Shown here: positions 25,821-34,678 of the stretch, piece by piece | How the letters are laid out: every line of letters begins with the position of its first letter | Position numbering within the stretch: the first letter of the stretch is position 1 | Assembly (NCBI GenBank): GCA_022841465.1 | Contig: JALHRL010000002.1 | Location: 124,001 to 188,000, forward strand | DNA from: Bacteroidia bacterium | GTDB taxonomy: Bacteria > Bacteroidota > Bacteroidia > B-17B0 > Aurantibacillaceae | Direction: 5' to 3' | DNA length: 64,000 nt | Made by a program: the position numbers and the translations under genes | Notes under the pieces: generated by a model | Seen by the model: only the letters and a program-made list of their open reading frames with translations | Told to the model about the DNA's origin: nothing | The model's database searches: none

Positions 25821-26587
25821 GTTTCAACAAAATTAGTAAGTTCAACAAACTCAGTCACACTTAATTGTTCCGGCCTTTTTTCCAATAATGGATGTGCGCC
25901 CTCGGCAAAAGTTATAATAGGCCTTATGGAGTTGCGAATTGTTTTACGCCTTTGATTAAAAGTGGTTTTTACTACCTTCACAAACAAAAATTCGTTGCAA
26001 GCAAGTTTAGCAACACTGTTTCTTTTTAGTTTAATTACCGCGCTTTTTACTTTTGGGGGCGGAACAAAAACATGTTCACTTACCGTAAATAAATAACTAA
26101 TATCATAAAAAGCCTGTAGCAAAACACTTAAAATTCCATACGTTTTTGTTCCGGGTTTTTCGGCAATTCGTTCTGCCACTTCTTTTTGAAACATTCCCAC
26201 CACAAAATCAACACTGCTTCTGTTTTCAAGCACCTTAAACATTATTTGGCTGGAAATATTATAAGGGAAATTACCAATAATATTAAATTTTTGCTTGCCC
26301 GTTAACTTCACTAAATCTTCTTGCAAAAAATCAGCGAAAATTATTTTTGATTGATGCTTAGGATATGCTTTTTTTAAAAATTCAACCGATTCGCTGTCTA
26401 CATCCAAAGCAAAAAAATTCTCTTTTTCTATTAAATGTTTTGTAAGCACTCCGGTACCCGGACCAATTTCTATAAGCGCATTAGCACTGTTTTCTTCCAA
26501 TGCAGCATCTACTATGTTACGCGCAATATTTTCGTCTTTTAAAAAATGTTGCCCTAAATGTTTTTTTGCCCTTACATTACTTTCCAT
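25805..26587 (-). CDS. rsmA: 16S rRNA (adenine1518-N6/adenine1519-N6)-dimethyltransferase
   Basis: 260 aa, normal length. KKHLGQHFLKDENIARNIV (about 8-26) is the family N-terminus, IGPGTGVLTKHL near 42 is the SAM motif, and GNFPYNISSQIMFK near 106 is the catalytic (N)xPY motif. The C-terminal domain has VPPPKVKSAVIKLK and FNQRRKTIRNS. It dimethylates two adjacent adenines in helix 45 of 16S rRNA. It overlaps the upstream DUF4286 gene by 1 nt (TAATG) and overlaps the end of the convergent glycosyltransferase gene by 16 nt. Confidence 0.96.
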   Translation of the reverse strand: MESNVRAKKHLGQHFLKDENIARNIVDAALEENSANALIEIGPGTGVLTKHLIEKENFFALDVDSESVEFLKKAYPKHQSKIIFADFLQEDLVKLTGKQKFNIIGNFPYNISSQIMFKVLENRSSVDFVVGMFQKEVAERIAEKPGTKTYGILSVLLQAFYDISYLFTVSEHVFVPPPKVKSAVIKLKRNSVAKLACNEFLFVKVVKTTFNQRRKTIRNSIRPIITFAEGAHPLLEKRPEQLSVTEFVELTNFVETQQAL

Positions 26588-26889
26588 TAATCAATTACTT
26601 GTAAAAGGGTTCTAAAAGCGGCGTATTTATCTTTAAATTTCTGGGTATGCTCTGCCTGCAACGTTGGTGCAAAATCTTTTTGGTAACGTTCAATATCCGG
26701 CATTTCTAAAAATTTATACTGTATGGAATAAGTATGACCTTCGTCTTCCACATACAATACCTTTACCATTTGGCTATCAACAAAACAACCGGTTTTCATA
26801 ACATCCGGTATGTGCGTTTGTTTCATCCAGGTTAACCATTCGTTATGAACCTCGTCGTTAATATTTACTGTTACATTATAAATAAACAT
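26587..26889 (-). CDS. DUF4286 family protein
   Basis: 100 aa. The N-terminus MFIYNVTVNINDEVHNEWLT, the HIPDVMKTGCF motif and the KYAAFRTLL end match the small Bacteroidota family DUF4286. This is predicted to be a ferredoxin-like alpha/beta fold of the dimeric barrel type. The function is not known. Its stop overlaps the rsmA start by 1 nt, so the two are likely translated together. Confidence 0.85.
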   Translation of the reverse strand: MFIYNVTVNINDEVHNEWLTWMKQTHIPDVMKTGCFVDSQMVKVLYVEDEGHTYSIQYKFLEMPDIERYQKDFAPTLQAEHTQKFKDKYAAFRTLLQVID

Positions 26890-27011
26890 ACTGTAAAAAT
26901 ACAGATTTTTTACGCCTTTTAACTGAATTTTGTTCTGCTTTATTTACCGGATTATTTGTATTTTTAATGCTGAAATAGATTGATTTTACTGAATTTTAGA
27001 GCAATTGATAC

Positions 27012-28286
27012 ATGAAAACAGATTTTGTTGAAGAATTAAAATGGAGAGGATTGTTGCACGATATGATGCCGGGTGCAGAAGAACTTTTAAAAAAAGAAAA
27101 AGTAAGCGGTTATATTGGCTTTGATCCTACGGCAGATTCGTTGCATGTTGGTAGTTTGCTTCAAATAATTACCCTCATGCGTTTAGAAAAGGCGGGGCAC
27201 AAAGCCATTGCTTTAGTTGGGGGGGCAACCGGTATGGTGGGAGATCCCAGCGGTAAAAGTGCAGAAAGAAATTTATTAGACGATGAAGCGCTACAAAAAA
27301 ATATTACAGGAATAAAAAACCAACTTTCAAAGTTTCTTGATTTTAAAAATGGGGCGTCTGAATTATTAAATAATTATGATTGGATGAAAGACTATTCTTT
27401 CCTTCACTTTATCAGAGATGTTGGGAAATTTTTAACGGTAAATTACATGATGGCAAAAGATTCTGTAAAAAACCGTTTAGAAACCGGAATGAGTTTTACT
27501 GAATTCAGCTATCAATTGCTTCAAGCCTACGATTTTTATTGGCTGTACCAAAATAAAAACTGCAAACTACAATTAGGAGGGAGCGACCAATGGGGAAACA
27601 TTACCAGCGGTACAGAATTAATCAGAAGAAAATGTAATGGTGAAGCATATGCAATAACAACGCAATTAATAAAAAAAGCTGACGGAAGTAAATTCGGAAA
27701 ATCGGAAGGTGGAAACATTTGGTTAGATGCAACCAAAACTTCTCCATATAAATTTTATCAATTCTGGTTAAACACCAGCGATGAAGATGCTAAAAACTTT
27801 ATAAAATATTTTACCTTTTTGCCGCAAAACGAAATAAATGCATTATTAGAAAATCACGAGAAGGCAGCACATGAACGTCAATTACAAAAAACACTGGCAA
27901 AAGAATTAACTATAATGGTGCATAGCGCAGAAGAATATGATGCAGCTGTAAAGGCAAGTGAAGTATTGTTTAAAGGCGGTATTAATGACATAGCCCAATT
28001 AGATGAAAACACTTTTTTAGATATTTTTGACGGAGTTCCTTTGTTTGATGTTTCTGCAACAGAAATTGAAAAAGGAATGAACATTGTAGATTTACTTTCA
28101 GAAAAAACACAAATTTTTCCAAGTAAAGGTGAAGCAAGAAAAATGATTCAGGCAGGCGGCTTAAGTTTAAATAAAGAAAAAATTACAGATGCTAATCTCC
28201 TTGTAAATAATTCTAATACATTAAATAAAAAATATATTTTAATTCAAAAAGGAAAGAAAAATTACTTTTTATGTAAGGTAAATTAA
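27012..28286 (+). CDS. tyrS: Tyrosyl-tRNA synthetase
   Basis: 424 aa, normal length for the bacterial TyrRS1 type. [15 protein letters not shown] (about 36-50) holds the HIGH-type HVGS motif. [13 protein letters not shown] (about 192-204) is the tyrosine-binding part. [12 protein letters not shown] near 230 is the KMSKS-type loop (KFGKS). An S4 RNA-binding domain ends the protein (about 355-424). It is the first gene of a tight plus-strand run: rpoN begins 1 nt after its stop. Confidence 0.97.
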   Translation: MKTDFVEELKWRGLLHDMMPGAEELLKKEKVSGYIGFDPTADSLHVGSLLQIITLMRLEKAGHKAIALVGGATGMVGDPSGKSAERNLLDDEALQKNITGIKNQLSKFLDFKNGASELLNNYDWMKDYSFLHFIRDVGKFLTVNYMMAKDSVKNRLETGMSFTEFSYQLLQAYDFYWLYQNKNCKLQLGGSDQWGNITSGTELIRRKCNGEAYAITTQLIKKADGSKFGKSEGGNIWLDATKTSPYKFYQFWLNTSDEDAKNFIKYFTFLPQNEINALLENHEKAAHERQLQKTLAKELTIMVHSAEEYDAAVKASEVLFKGGINDIAQLDENTFLDIFDGVPLFDVSATEIEKGMNIVDLLSEKTQIFPSKGEARKMIQAGGLSLNKEKITDANLLVNNSNTLNKKYILIQKGKKNYFLCKVN

Positions 28287-28287
28287 T

Positions 28288-29775
28288 ATGGCACTTAAGC
28301 AATCGCAATATTTAAAACAACAACAAAAACTTTTGCCGCAACAAATTCAGTTAATGAAATTGTTGCAATTACCTACCCTTGCCTTAGAAGAAAGAATTAA
28401 AGAAGAATTAGAACTAAACCCGGCACTAGAAGAAGATAACGAAGGCGCAGACGATGAGGAATTATATAATGATGACGGACCCGAAAGTGACGAACAGGAA
28501 TTTGATGAAAATGGCGATGTTAAAGAAAGCGAAACCGAACGTATTGACGACCCCATTGAAATTGAAGATTACATGGGCGATGAAGAGTTAGATGCTTATA
28601 AATATGAAGTAAGCAACAAAGGAGCCGATGATGAACACAGAGAGTTTGTAGTGGTAGATGGTCCTGATTTCCACAGCTTACTGGAGCAACAATTAGGTTT
28701 AAAAGAACTAACCGATACCGAATACACCATTGGCGTTTATATAATTGGCTGTATTGATGAAGATGGTTATTTGCGCAGAGAAATAGAGATGATTGTAGAC
28801 GATTTGGCATTTAACTACAATATTAAATCGGATAAAGAAGAGGTTTTAAAAGTATTACAGGTAATTCAAAGTTTCGATCCGCCGGGTGTTGGCGCTCAAA
28901 ACATACAAGAATGTTTGTTAATTCAACTCAATAGAAAAACAGAACAAACAAAAGATGTATTACAAGCTATTGAAATTGTAAAACATCACATGGATGAGTT
29001 TAGTAAAAAGCACTACGAGAAAATTTTAAAAAGAATGGAAATCAGCTCAGAAGAGTTGAAAGAAGTGATTGATGTAATTACGCATTTAAATCCTAAACCG
29101 GGCGATTCGGGTGGAAGTATGAGTGGACAAAGTGAAATTGTACCCGATTTTATTATTAGTGTTAACGATGGTAAACCCGAGTTTGCTATTAACTCTCGTA
29201 ATATGCCCGATTTAAAAATAAGCAAAGAATATTTAGAAATGCTGAAAGAATATTCGAAGCAAAAAAACAAAGACGGGAAAGAAGCTACCACTTTTATTAA
29301 AAGTAAAATAGAGAATGCGCAATGGTTTATAGAAGCTTTAAATCAAAGACACATGACACTAATGATTTGCATGCAGGCTATTTTAGAATTTCAGGAAGAA
29401 TATTTTATAACCGGCGATGAAAGTAAATTAAAACCAATGATTTTAAAAGACATTGCTAATAAGGTAAGTTTAGATATATCTACCATTTCGCGGATGGCAA
29501 ACAGTAAATATGCACAAACTCCTTATGGAACATTTTTGCTTAAATCATACTTCAGTGAAAGCATGAGTACCGATAGTGGTGAGGAAGTAAGCTCCAGGGA
29601 AATTAAAAAAATATTAAAAGATTGTATTGCGACAGAAGATAAACACAAACCATTAACCGACGATGCACTTTGCGACATTTTAAAAGAAAAAGGATATAAC
29701 ATTGCACGCCGAACTGTTGCTAAATACCGTGAACAAATGGATATTCCGGTGGCCAGAATGAGGAGAGAAGTTTAA
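28288..29775 (+). CDS. rpoN: RNA polymerase sigma-54 factor
   Basis: 495 aa. The glutamine-rich region I (about 1-50, LKQSQYLKQQQKLLPQQIQLMKLLQLP) is followed by an acidic linker (about 47-95). The core-binding and DNA-binding parts come next, and the RpoN box ARRTVAKYREQ lies at about 475-485. Sigma-54 needs an AAA activator of the NtrC type; none is in this window. It starts 1 nt after the tyrS stop and ends 1 nt before an acyltransferase gene, an unusually close link to envelope-modification genes. Confidence 0.97.
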   Translation: MALKQSQYLKQQQKLLPQQIQLMKLLQLPTLALEERIKEELELNPALEEDNEGADDEELYNDDGPESDEQEFDENGDVKESETERIDDPIEIEDYMGDEELDAYKYEVSNKGADDEHREFVVVDGPDFHSLLEQQLGLKELTDTEYTIGVYIIGCIDEDGYLRREIEMIVDDLAFNYNIKSDKEEVLKVLQVIQSFDPPGVGAQNIQECLLIQLNRKTEQTKDVLQAIEIVKHHMDEFSKKHYEKILKRMEISSEELKEVIDVITHLNPKPGDSGGSMSGQSEIVPDFIISVNDGKPEFAINSRNMPDLKISKEYLEMLKEYSKQKNKDGKEATTFIKSKIENAQWFIEALNQRHMTLMICMQAILEFQEEYFITGDESKLKPMILKDIANKVSLDISTISRMANSKYAQTPYGTFLLKSYFSESMSTDSGEEVSSREIKKILKDCIATEDKHKPLTDDALCDILKEKGYNIARRTVAKYREQMDIPVARMRREV

Positions 29776-29776
29776 T

Positions 29777-30865
29777 TTGAATGAAAAACTTAAATATTAC
29801 TCTCAATTAGACGGCATAAGGTGTTTTGCAATTATTTCTGTAATGATTGGTCATTGGATAGCTTGGGATACTGAAAATCCGATTTTAAAAAACGCTCCTT
29901 GGAGTCATGGTGTAATTTTATTTTTTGTATTAAGCGGTTATTTAATTAGTAATATTTTATTTGAGCAAAGAGAAAGTATTGAATTAAAAAAAACCGGTTT
30001 TAAAGAGGCTGTTAAAACATTTTATATTCGCAGGTTTTTAAGAATTTTTCCAATATACTACCTGCTCATATTTTACCTCTTTTACATCAATCATAACAAT
30101 ACCCGCGAAATTTTTCCCTGGCTACTTACCTACTCTTCCAATATTTTACAAGGTATAACAGGTGAGTATGTTGGAGATTTTAATCATTTTTGGTCGTTAG
30201 CCGTTGAAGAACAATTTTATTTATTTTGGCCATTTTTAATTTTGCTGGTATCAAAAAATAAAATTTTCAGAATAATAATTGCCTTAATTATAATATCATT
30301 TACTTCAAGAGTTGCTTGCGTTTATATAGGAAAAGAAAACTGGATGTTGGGCGCTTATTTAACACCTAATTTGTTTTTACCCTTAGCATTAGGATCATTA
30401 ATTGCCTATTACAAAAGATATAAGGAGACTTTTTTTAATGCCCTTAACAATTCCATTTTTGTTTATGCTTCGGGAATTATCTATTTGTTGTTGTATTATT
30501 TTTTACATTACAAATTACACTTACACATTTTTGATGCTATTTTTGATGAATATTTGTTTGCTGTTGTTTGCTTTTTTATTGTATTAAAGGCGTCTAACAA
30601 CGGATTTACTTTTATAAGTAAATTTATTTTAGAACATGACTTGGTAGTTTTTACCGGCAAAATTTCTTATGGTTTATATGTTTATCACCTTTTTATTATC
30701 GGTTTCTTTTGGAATTACTTAAGTCCGAAATACGGTTTAGGAATTGCCAACAAACATTTAGTATGGCTTTGCTATTTTATTGTGGCGTATCTGGCAGCAA
30801 TCCTTTCATTTTACATAATAGAAAGGCCGGTTAACAATCTTAAAAAGTTATTTAATTACGCTTAA
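29777..30865 (+). CDS. Acyltransferase-3 family membrane protein (OafA-like)
   Basis: 362 aa from a TTG start 1 nt after rpoN; an ATG at 29781 is out of frame. DGIRCFAIISVMIGHW (about 8-24, with the catalytic His of the family), VLSGYLIS near 53, and DFNHFWSLAVEEQFYLFWP near 132 are diagnostic. About ten membrane helices run through the rest. Such proteins transfer acyl groups, often acetyl, to sugars of O-antigen, peptidoglycan or exopolysaccharide at the membrane. It abuts the MBOAT gene (TAA directly followed by ATG), so it probably belongs to the same surface-modification unit. Confidence 0.9.
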   Translation: MNEKLKYYSQLDGIRCFAIISVMIGHWIAWDTENPILKNAPWSHGVILFFVLSGYLISNILFEQRESIELKKTGFKEAVKTFYIRRFLRIFPIYYLLIFYLFYINHNNTREIFPWLLTYSSNILQGITGEYVGDFNHFWSLAVEEQFYLFWPFLILLVSKNKIFRIIIALIIISFTSRVACVYIGKENWMLGAYLTPNLFLPLALGSLIAYYKRYKETFFNALNNSIFVYASGIIYLLLYYFLHYKLHLHIFDAIFDEYLFAVVCFFIVLKASNNGFTFISKFILEHDLVVFTGKISYGLYVYHLFIIGFFWNYLSPKYGLGIANKHLVWLCYFIVAYLAAILSFYIIERPVNNLKKLFNYA

Positions 30866-32287
30866 ATGGTATTTGCTTCGCCAATTTTTTTAGTTTATTT
30901 CTTACCCCTTGTTTTATTAGGATATTTTTTAGTTCCTAAAAAACTAAAAAATATATTTTTACTAATTGCAAGTGTCGTTTTCTACAGTTGGGGTGCTCCC
31001 AAATTTATATTCGCAATTCTATTAACCACCACCATTGATTTTTTTCTGGCGAAAATAATTGATGCTTCCTCTAATAATAAAAAAAGAAAATTGGCATTGT
31101 TACTTTCGGTAATAATGAATATTGGGTTTTTATTCTATTTCAAATACTGCAATTTCTTTATTGAAAACTTTAACTCTTTATTTCAACTGATTGGGGTTGG
31201 TGAAATTAATGCATTAAATGTTATAATGCCCATCGGAATATCCTTTTATACTTTTGAAAGCATCACTTACTTAGTTGATGTGTATAGAAAAATACATAAG
31301 CCCCTTCAAAATTTTTGGGATTACCAATTGTATATTTTGTTTTTTCCAAAACTAATTGCTGGTCCCATTACTCGATATCACGAAATTGCCGATCAAATAA
31401 CAGGTAGATTTAATTCTGATGTTTTTGATAATTTAATTATAGGCTTTAATAGGTTTTGTATTGGCCTATCTAAAAAAGTATTACTTGCCAATCCAATGGG
31501 GGCATACACCGATAGTATATTTTCTCTTGATGCTGCATCACTAAATTCTACTAATGCATGGTTAGCCTCCTTTGCATATACTTTTCAAATTTACTTCGAT
31601 TTTTCAGGCTATTCTGATATGGCATTAGGTTTGGCGAAAATGTTTGGTTTTAATTTGCCGGAAAATTTCAATAATCCATACACCTCTAAAAGTATTACAG
31701 AGTTTTGGCGACGTTGGCATATGACTTTAGGAAACTGGATGAAAAATTATTTATACATACCACTCGGTGGCAATAAAGTAAATTCTAAAAGTAGACTCTA
31801 TTTTAATTTAAGCTTTATATTTTTAGTTTCAGGGTTTTGGCACGGTGCAAGCTGGAACTTTATTCTTTGGGGTGCAATTCATGGATTTTTTATGGTTGCC
31901 GAAAGATTATTTTTATTAAAGTGCCTAGATAAAATCCCCAAACTAATTTCTGTTGCTTATTCATTTTTAATTGTAAACTTCGCGTGGATTTTATTTAGGT
32001 GCGATTCGCTTGAAAATGCAATTGTTCTTTATAAAAAAATGTTCAGCCTTAATTTTGAATCTGTAAGCTTAAGTACTGACTTTGTTTTTTACTTTATCAT
32101 CTGTGTCGCTTTCTCCTTTTTGCTCTTGTTTAAATTTGGAAGTAAATTAGAATATTATTTTTACAAACCACAATTAAACACCCGCTCATTAATCCTTCTT
32201 ACAAGTATATCTATTATTTTATTTATTATAAGCATTTCCTTTATTTATGGAAGCAATTTTAATCCGTTTATTTATTTTAGATTTTGA
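30866..32287 (+). CDS. MBOAT family O-acyltransferase (AlgI-like)
   Basis: 473 aa, about 11 membrane helices. The start SPIFLVYFLPLVLLGYFL, the segment FFPKLIAGPITRY near 166 and FWRRWHMTLGNWMKNYLYIP near 287 are AlgI/PatA-type marks. The catalytic histidine lies in SGFWHGASWNFILWGAIHGFF (about 324-344). AlgI-type proteins pass acetyl groups across the membrane to a periplasmic SGNH-type partner for polysaccharide O-acetylation. The partner is the next gene, with which it overlaps by 4 nt. A second such pair is at 38922-41341. Confidence 0.93.
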   Translation: MVFASPIFLVYFLPLVLLGYFLVPKKLKNIFLLIASVVFYSWGAPKFIFAILLTTTIDFFLAKIIDASSNNKKRKLALLLSVIMNIGFLFYFKYCNFFIENFNSLFQLIGVGEINALNVIMPIGISFYTFESITYLVDVYRKIHKPLQNFWDYQLYILFFPKLIAGPITRYHEIADQITGRFNSDVFDNLIIGFNRFCIGLSKKVLLANPMGAYTDSIFSLDAASLNSTNAWLASFAYTFQIYFDFSGYSDMALGLAKMFGFNLPENFNNPYTSKSITEFWRRWHMTLGNWMKNYLYIPLGGNKVNSKSRLYFNLSFIFLVSGFWHGASWNFILWGAIHGFFMVAERLFLLKCLDKIPKLISVAYSFLIVNFAWILFRCDSLENAIVLYKKMFSLNFESVSLSTDFVFYFIICVAFSFLLLFKFGSKLEYYFYKPQLNTRSLILLTSISIILFIISISFIYGSNFNPFIYFRF

Positions 32288-33588
32288 TTAGGAAAGATAA
32301 AATAATTATTTGCGTTATTATTTTTATAATTCTATTTATAAATATAATACAAATTGTATTTAAACCATTTCACATTTATCCGCTAAACGGATCAATAAAA
32401 ACCACAGATACCGCTCTTTTTACATGGAAAAACTGGCTTGAATCTGAATTTCAATCTACAAAAGAAAATGAAATAAAAATTAATCATGGTTTATCCAACG
32501 TGTTTATTAAATTAAAAAATCAAACTGAGTTTTCATTGTTTAAAAAACTAAATGCAAATGGTGTTATTTTAGGTAAAGAAAATTGTTTATACGAATTAAA
32601 CTATATTAAAGCATATACCGGAGAAGATTTTATTGGCGAAGACAGTATAAATAAAATAATTACCAGGGTTAAATTAATTCAGGATACATTAGAAAAGTAC
32701 AATAAAAAAATCCTTCTTGTTTTTTGTCCCGGTAAAGCCTCTTACTTTCCGGAGTATATACCTGGCGAATTTTTAAAAAACAGGAAAAAGCAAACAAACA
32801 TTAATACTTTTATAAAGTACTCTAAAAAACATCAGGTTCGTTATTTAAATTTATTTGATTATTTCAACGCCGCTAAAGACACTTCTAAAATTCCATTATT
32901 TGTGAAAACAGGAATACATTGGACAGAATATGGAGATGCTTTAGTTTTATTAAAATTAAATGCTTTTTTTAAAGATGAATTTGGGTTTAATCAACCAAAA
33001 ATTGAAATAAGTGAAATAGAAATATCAAAAAATCCACACGGAAGAGATTACGATATTGCCGGTGGATTAAACCTGCTGTTTAGTTTTGATACACCTTTAT
33101 TATACTATCCAAAACTAAAGATTTCTCAAAAACCAAGAAACATGCCAAATGGAATTGTTATTGCAGACAGCTATTACTGGGGAATATTTGGAAAATCACA
33201 ATCGAGTTACATTTTTGATAATAACGATTTTTGGTACTATAATAAAGAAGTATATAACAACAAAATACTTGGTACAAAAAATCCGGAAGAATTAGATATT
33301 AATGAAGAAATAAATAAAAACAATGTATTTGTCATTATGGCTACAGAAGCAACTATTCACACATTTGGTTGGGGAGTAATTAACAGATTGTATGATGCCA
33401 TAACTAAAAAACAAAGTCAATTTTCAAACATCAATAGATACGAAGAGCGTGTTAATTACTGGGTGAATTATATTTTAAAAGATAAAAAATGGCTAAGTGA
33501 TTTAAGACTACGTGCAGAAAAAAGCGGAATAAGCTTAGATTCTGCAATTAAACAAGATGCCATTTATCAAACAGAAATTGGTCGTTAA
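32284..33588 (+). CDS. AlgX/AlgJ-like SGNH-fold protein, O-acetylation partner
   Basis: 434 aa, TTG start overlapping the MBOAT gene by 4 nt. An N-terminal membrane anchor (about 5-27) is followed by an extracytoplasmic domain. A GIHWTEYGD motif near 217 supplies the D/H-type dyad region of AlgX/AlgJ proteins, and IADSYYW near 297 holds the putative nucleophile serine in a GDS-like turn. In alginate and related systems these proteins accept acetyl groups from the MBOAT and transfer them to the polymer. The gene order acyltransferase-3, MBOAT, AlgX-like supports this role. Polymer identity is unknown. Confidence 0.75.
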   Translation: MIRKDKIIICVIIFIILFINIIQIVFKPFHIYPLNGSIKTTDTALFTWKNWLESEFQSTKENEIKINHGLSNVFIKLKNQTEFSLFKKLNANGVILGKENCLYELNYIKAYTGEDFIGEDSINKIITRVKLIQDTLEKYNKKILLVFCPGKASYFPEYIPGEFLKNRKKQTNINTFIKYSKKHQVRYLNLFDYFNAAKDTSKIPLFVKTGIHWTEYGDALVLLKLNAFFKDEFGFNQPKIEISEIEISKNPHGRDYDIAGGLNLLFSFDTPLLYYPKLKISQKPRNMPNGIVIADSYYWGIFGKSQSSYIFDNNDFWYYNKEVYNNKILGTKNPEELDINEEINKNNVFVIMATEATIHTFGWGVINRLYDAITKKQSQFSNINRYEERVNYWVNYILKDKKWLSDLRLRAEKSGISLDSAIKQDAIYQTEIGR

Positions 33589-33591
33589 GCC

Positions 33592-33954
33592 TTATAATTT
33601 CTTTTCTTCCATTAACTTACTTTTCAGTAAGGCCATTTCTTGGCTTAGTTTTTTAATTTGTTCGTGTTGTTTAGAGTTTACAACAGATAAATGAACTAAA
33701 AATACAATAATTGCAAATATTGCTGCTAAAAATATTAAAGCGGGAGCATAAAACACCCCCAAAATTTTAGCTAATACATCTAATCCATTACGCCAAATAG
33801 AAAAAACTAATAAAATTATCGTACAAACTATCCATATAATAGAATACTCTTCGCGCAATTTCCCTTTAGCAATTAAGCGAAAAATTAAAAACATAAATGT
33901 AAGGGCGCCAATTATGCTTAATATCTGTATTTTATAAGGCACTACGTTTTCCAT
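33592..33954 (-). CDS. DUF2304 family membrane protein
   Basis: 120 aa. Three membrane segments (about 8-25, 36-53, 65-89) are followed by a coiled-coil tail (about 92-118, basic and acidic heptads). The motif REEYSIIWIVCTIILLVFSI is the DUF2304 hallmark. DUF2304 proteins commonly sit beside GT2 dolichol/polyprenyl-phosphate sugar synthases, as here (23-nt overlap with the GT2 gene), and may help flip or anchor the lipid-linked sugar. The function is not proven. Only 3 nt separate its end from the convergent AlgX-like gene. Confidence 0.85.
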   Translation of the reverse strand: MENVVPYKIQILSIIGALTFMFLIFRLIAKGKLREEYSIIWIVCTIILLVFSIWRNGLDVLAKILGVFYAPALIFLAAIFAIIVFLVHLSVVNSKQHEQIKKLSQEMALLKSKLMEEKKL

Positions 33955-34678
33955 AAAATTTAATTCTTATAAAGATAAACAAAATACCAAGAGTAACTTT
34001 TATCATGTAATAAACACTTTTAAAAGAAGAAATAGAAGACGTTCCACCTTGTCTTTCGCGCATTAAAACAGGAACTTCTTTAATTTTCAATCTGTTTAAG
34101 TGAAACAAAACAATTGCCTCCGGTTCGGGGTATTCGTCGGGATAATATTCACATACTAATTTAATAGCTTCACTGTTAATAGCTCTGAAACCAGATGTTG
34201 AATCAGTAACTTTAATTCCCAACAAAAATTGATTCAGTTTTTTAAAGTAATTTATCCCAAATCTTCTTAACCCAGATGATTGAAATCCTTCTTTTGAAAT
34301 AAACCGTGAGCCAATAACCACATCACATTCCTTATTTATAATGGGATTAATTACTTTTAGCAATTCATTAACCGGATGTTGCCCATCTCCATCTAATTGC
34401 ACGGCAACATCAAAGCTATTTTGCAATGCGTAATGATATCCCGATTGAACAGCGCCACCAATTCCCAAGTTTACCGGTAAATCTAAATAAGCAACGGCGG
34501 CTTTATTAATTTCAATAGCAGTTTTATCGGTAGAGCAATCGTTAACAGGTAAAGGCTGTATAAAACAACCCTCTATTTTTGTCTCCTTAATTTCTTGAAG
34601 CAAACTATAAATAGAGGCTTCTTCATTAAAGCAAGGAATAATAATTAATACTTTCTTATTACTGATTTCTGTTTTCAC
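33932..34678 (-). CDS. GT2 glycosyltransferase, polyprenyl-phosphate sugar synthase type
   Basis: 248 aa. VLIIIPCFNEEASIYSLL (about 9-26), VNDCSTDKT near 45, LPVNLGIGGAVQSGY near 72 and VQLDGDGQHP near 93 (DxD-like metal site) mark the family of DPM1-like synthases. A hydrophobic stretch near 222-240 may be an interfacial helix, not a full tail anchor. It likely makes polyprenyl-phosphate mannose or glucose for the GT-C proteins encoded just upstream. The overlaps (20 nt with the GT-C gene, 23 nt with DUF2304) point to one operon. Confidence 0.9.
   Translation of the reverse strand: MKTEISNKKVLIIIPCFNEEASIYSLLQEIKETKIEGCFIQPLPVNDCSTDKTAIEINKAAVAYLDLPVNLGIGGAVQSGYHYALQNSFDVAVQLDGDGQHPVNELLKVINPIINKECDVVIGSRFISKEGFQSSGLRRFGINYFKKLNQFLLGIKVTDSTSGFRAINSEAIKLVCEYYPDEYPEPEAIVLFHLNRLKIKEVPVLMRERQGGTSSISSFKSVYYMIKVTLGILFIFIRIKFYGKRSAL

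Noticed and set aside
26891-26910. Small hairpin CTGTA-AAAA-TACAG followed by a T-run on the plus strand
   Set aside because: It lies between divergent genes (DUF4286 and tyrS), where no plus-strand transcript should end, and the stem is only 5 bp.
28347-28810. Antisense ORFs inside rpoN
   Set aside because: They are low-complexity serine-rich or unstructured shadows of the acidic rpoN linker with no start context or conservation signal.
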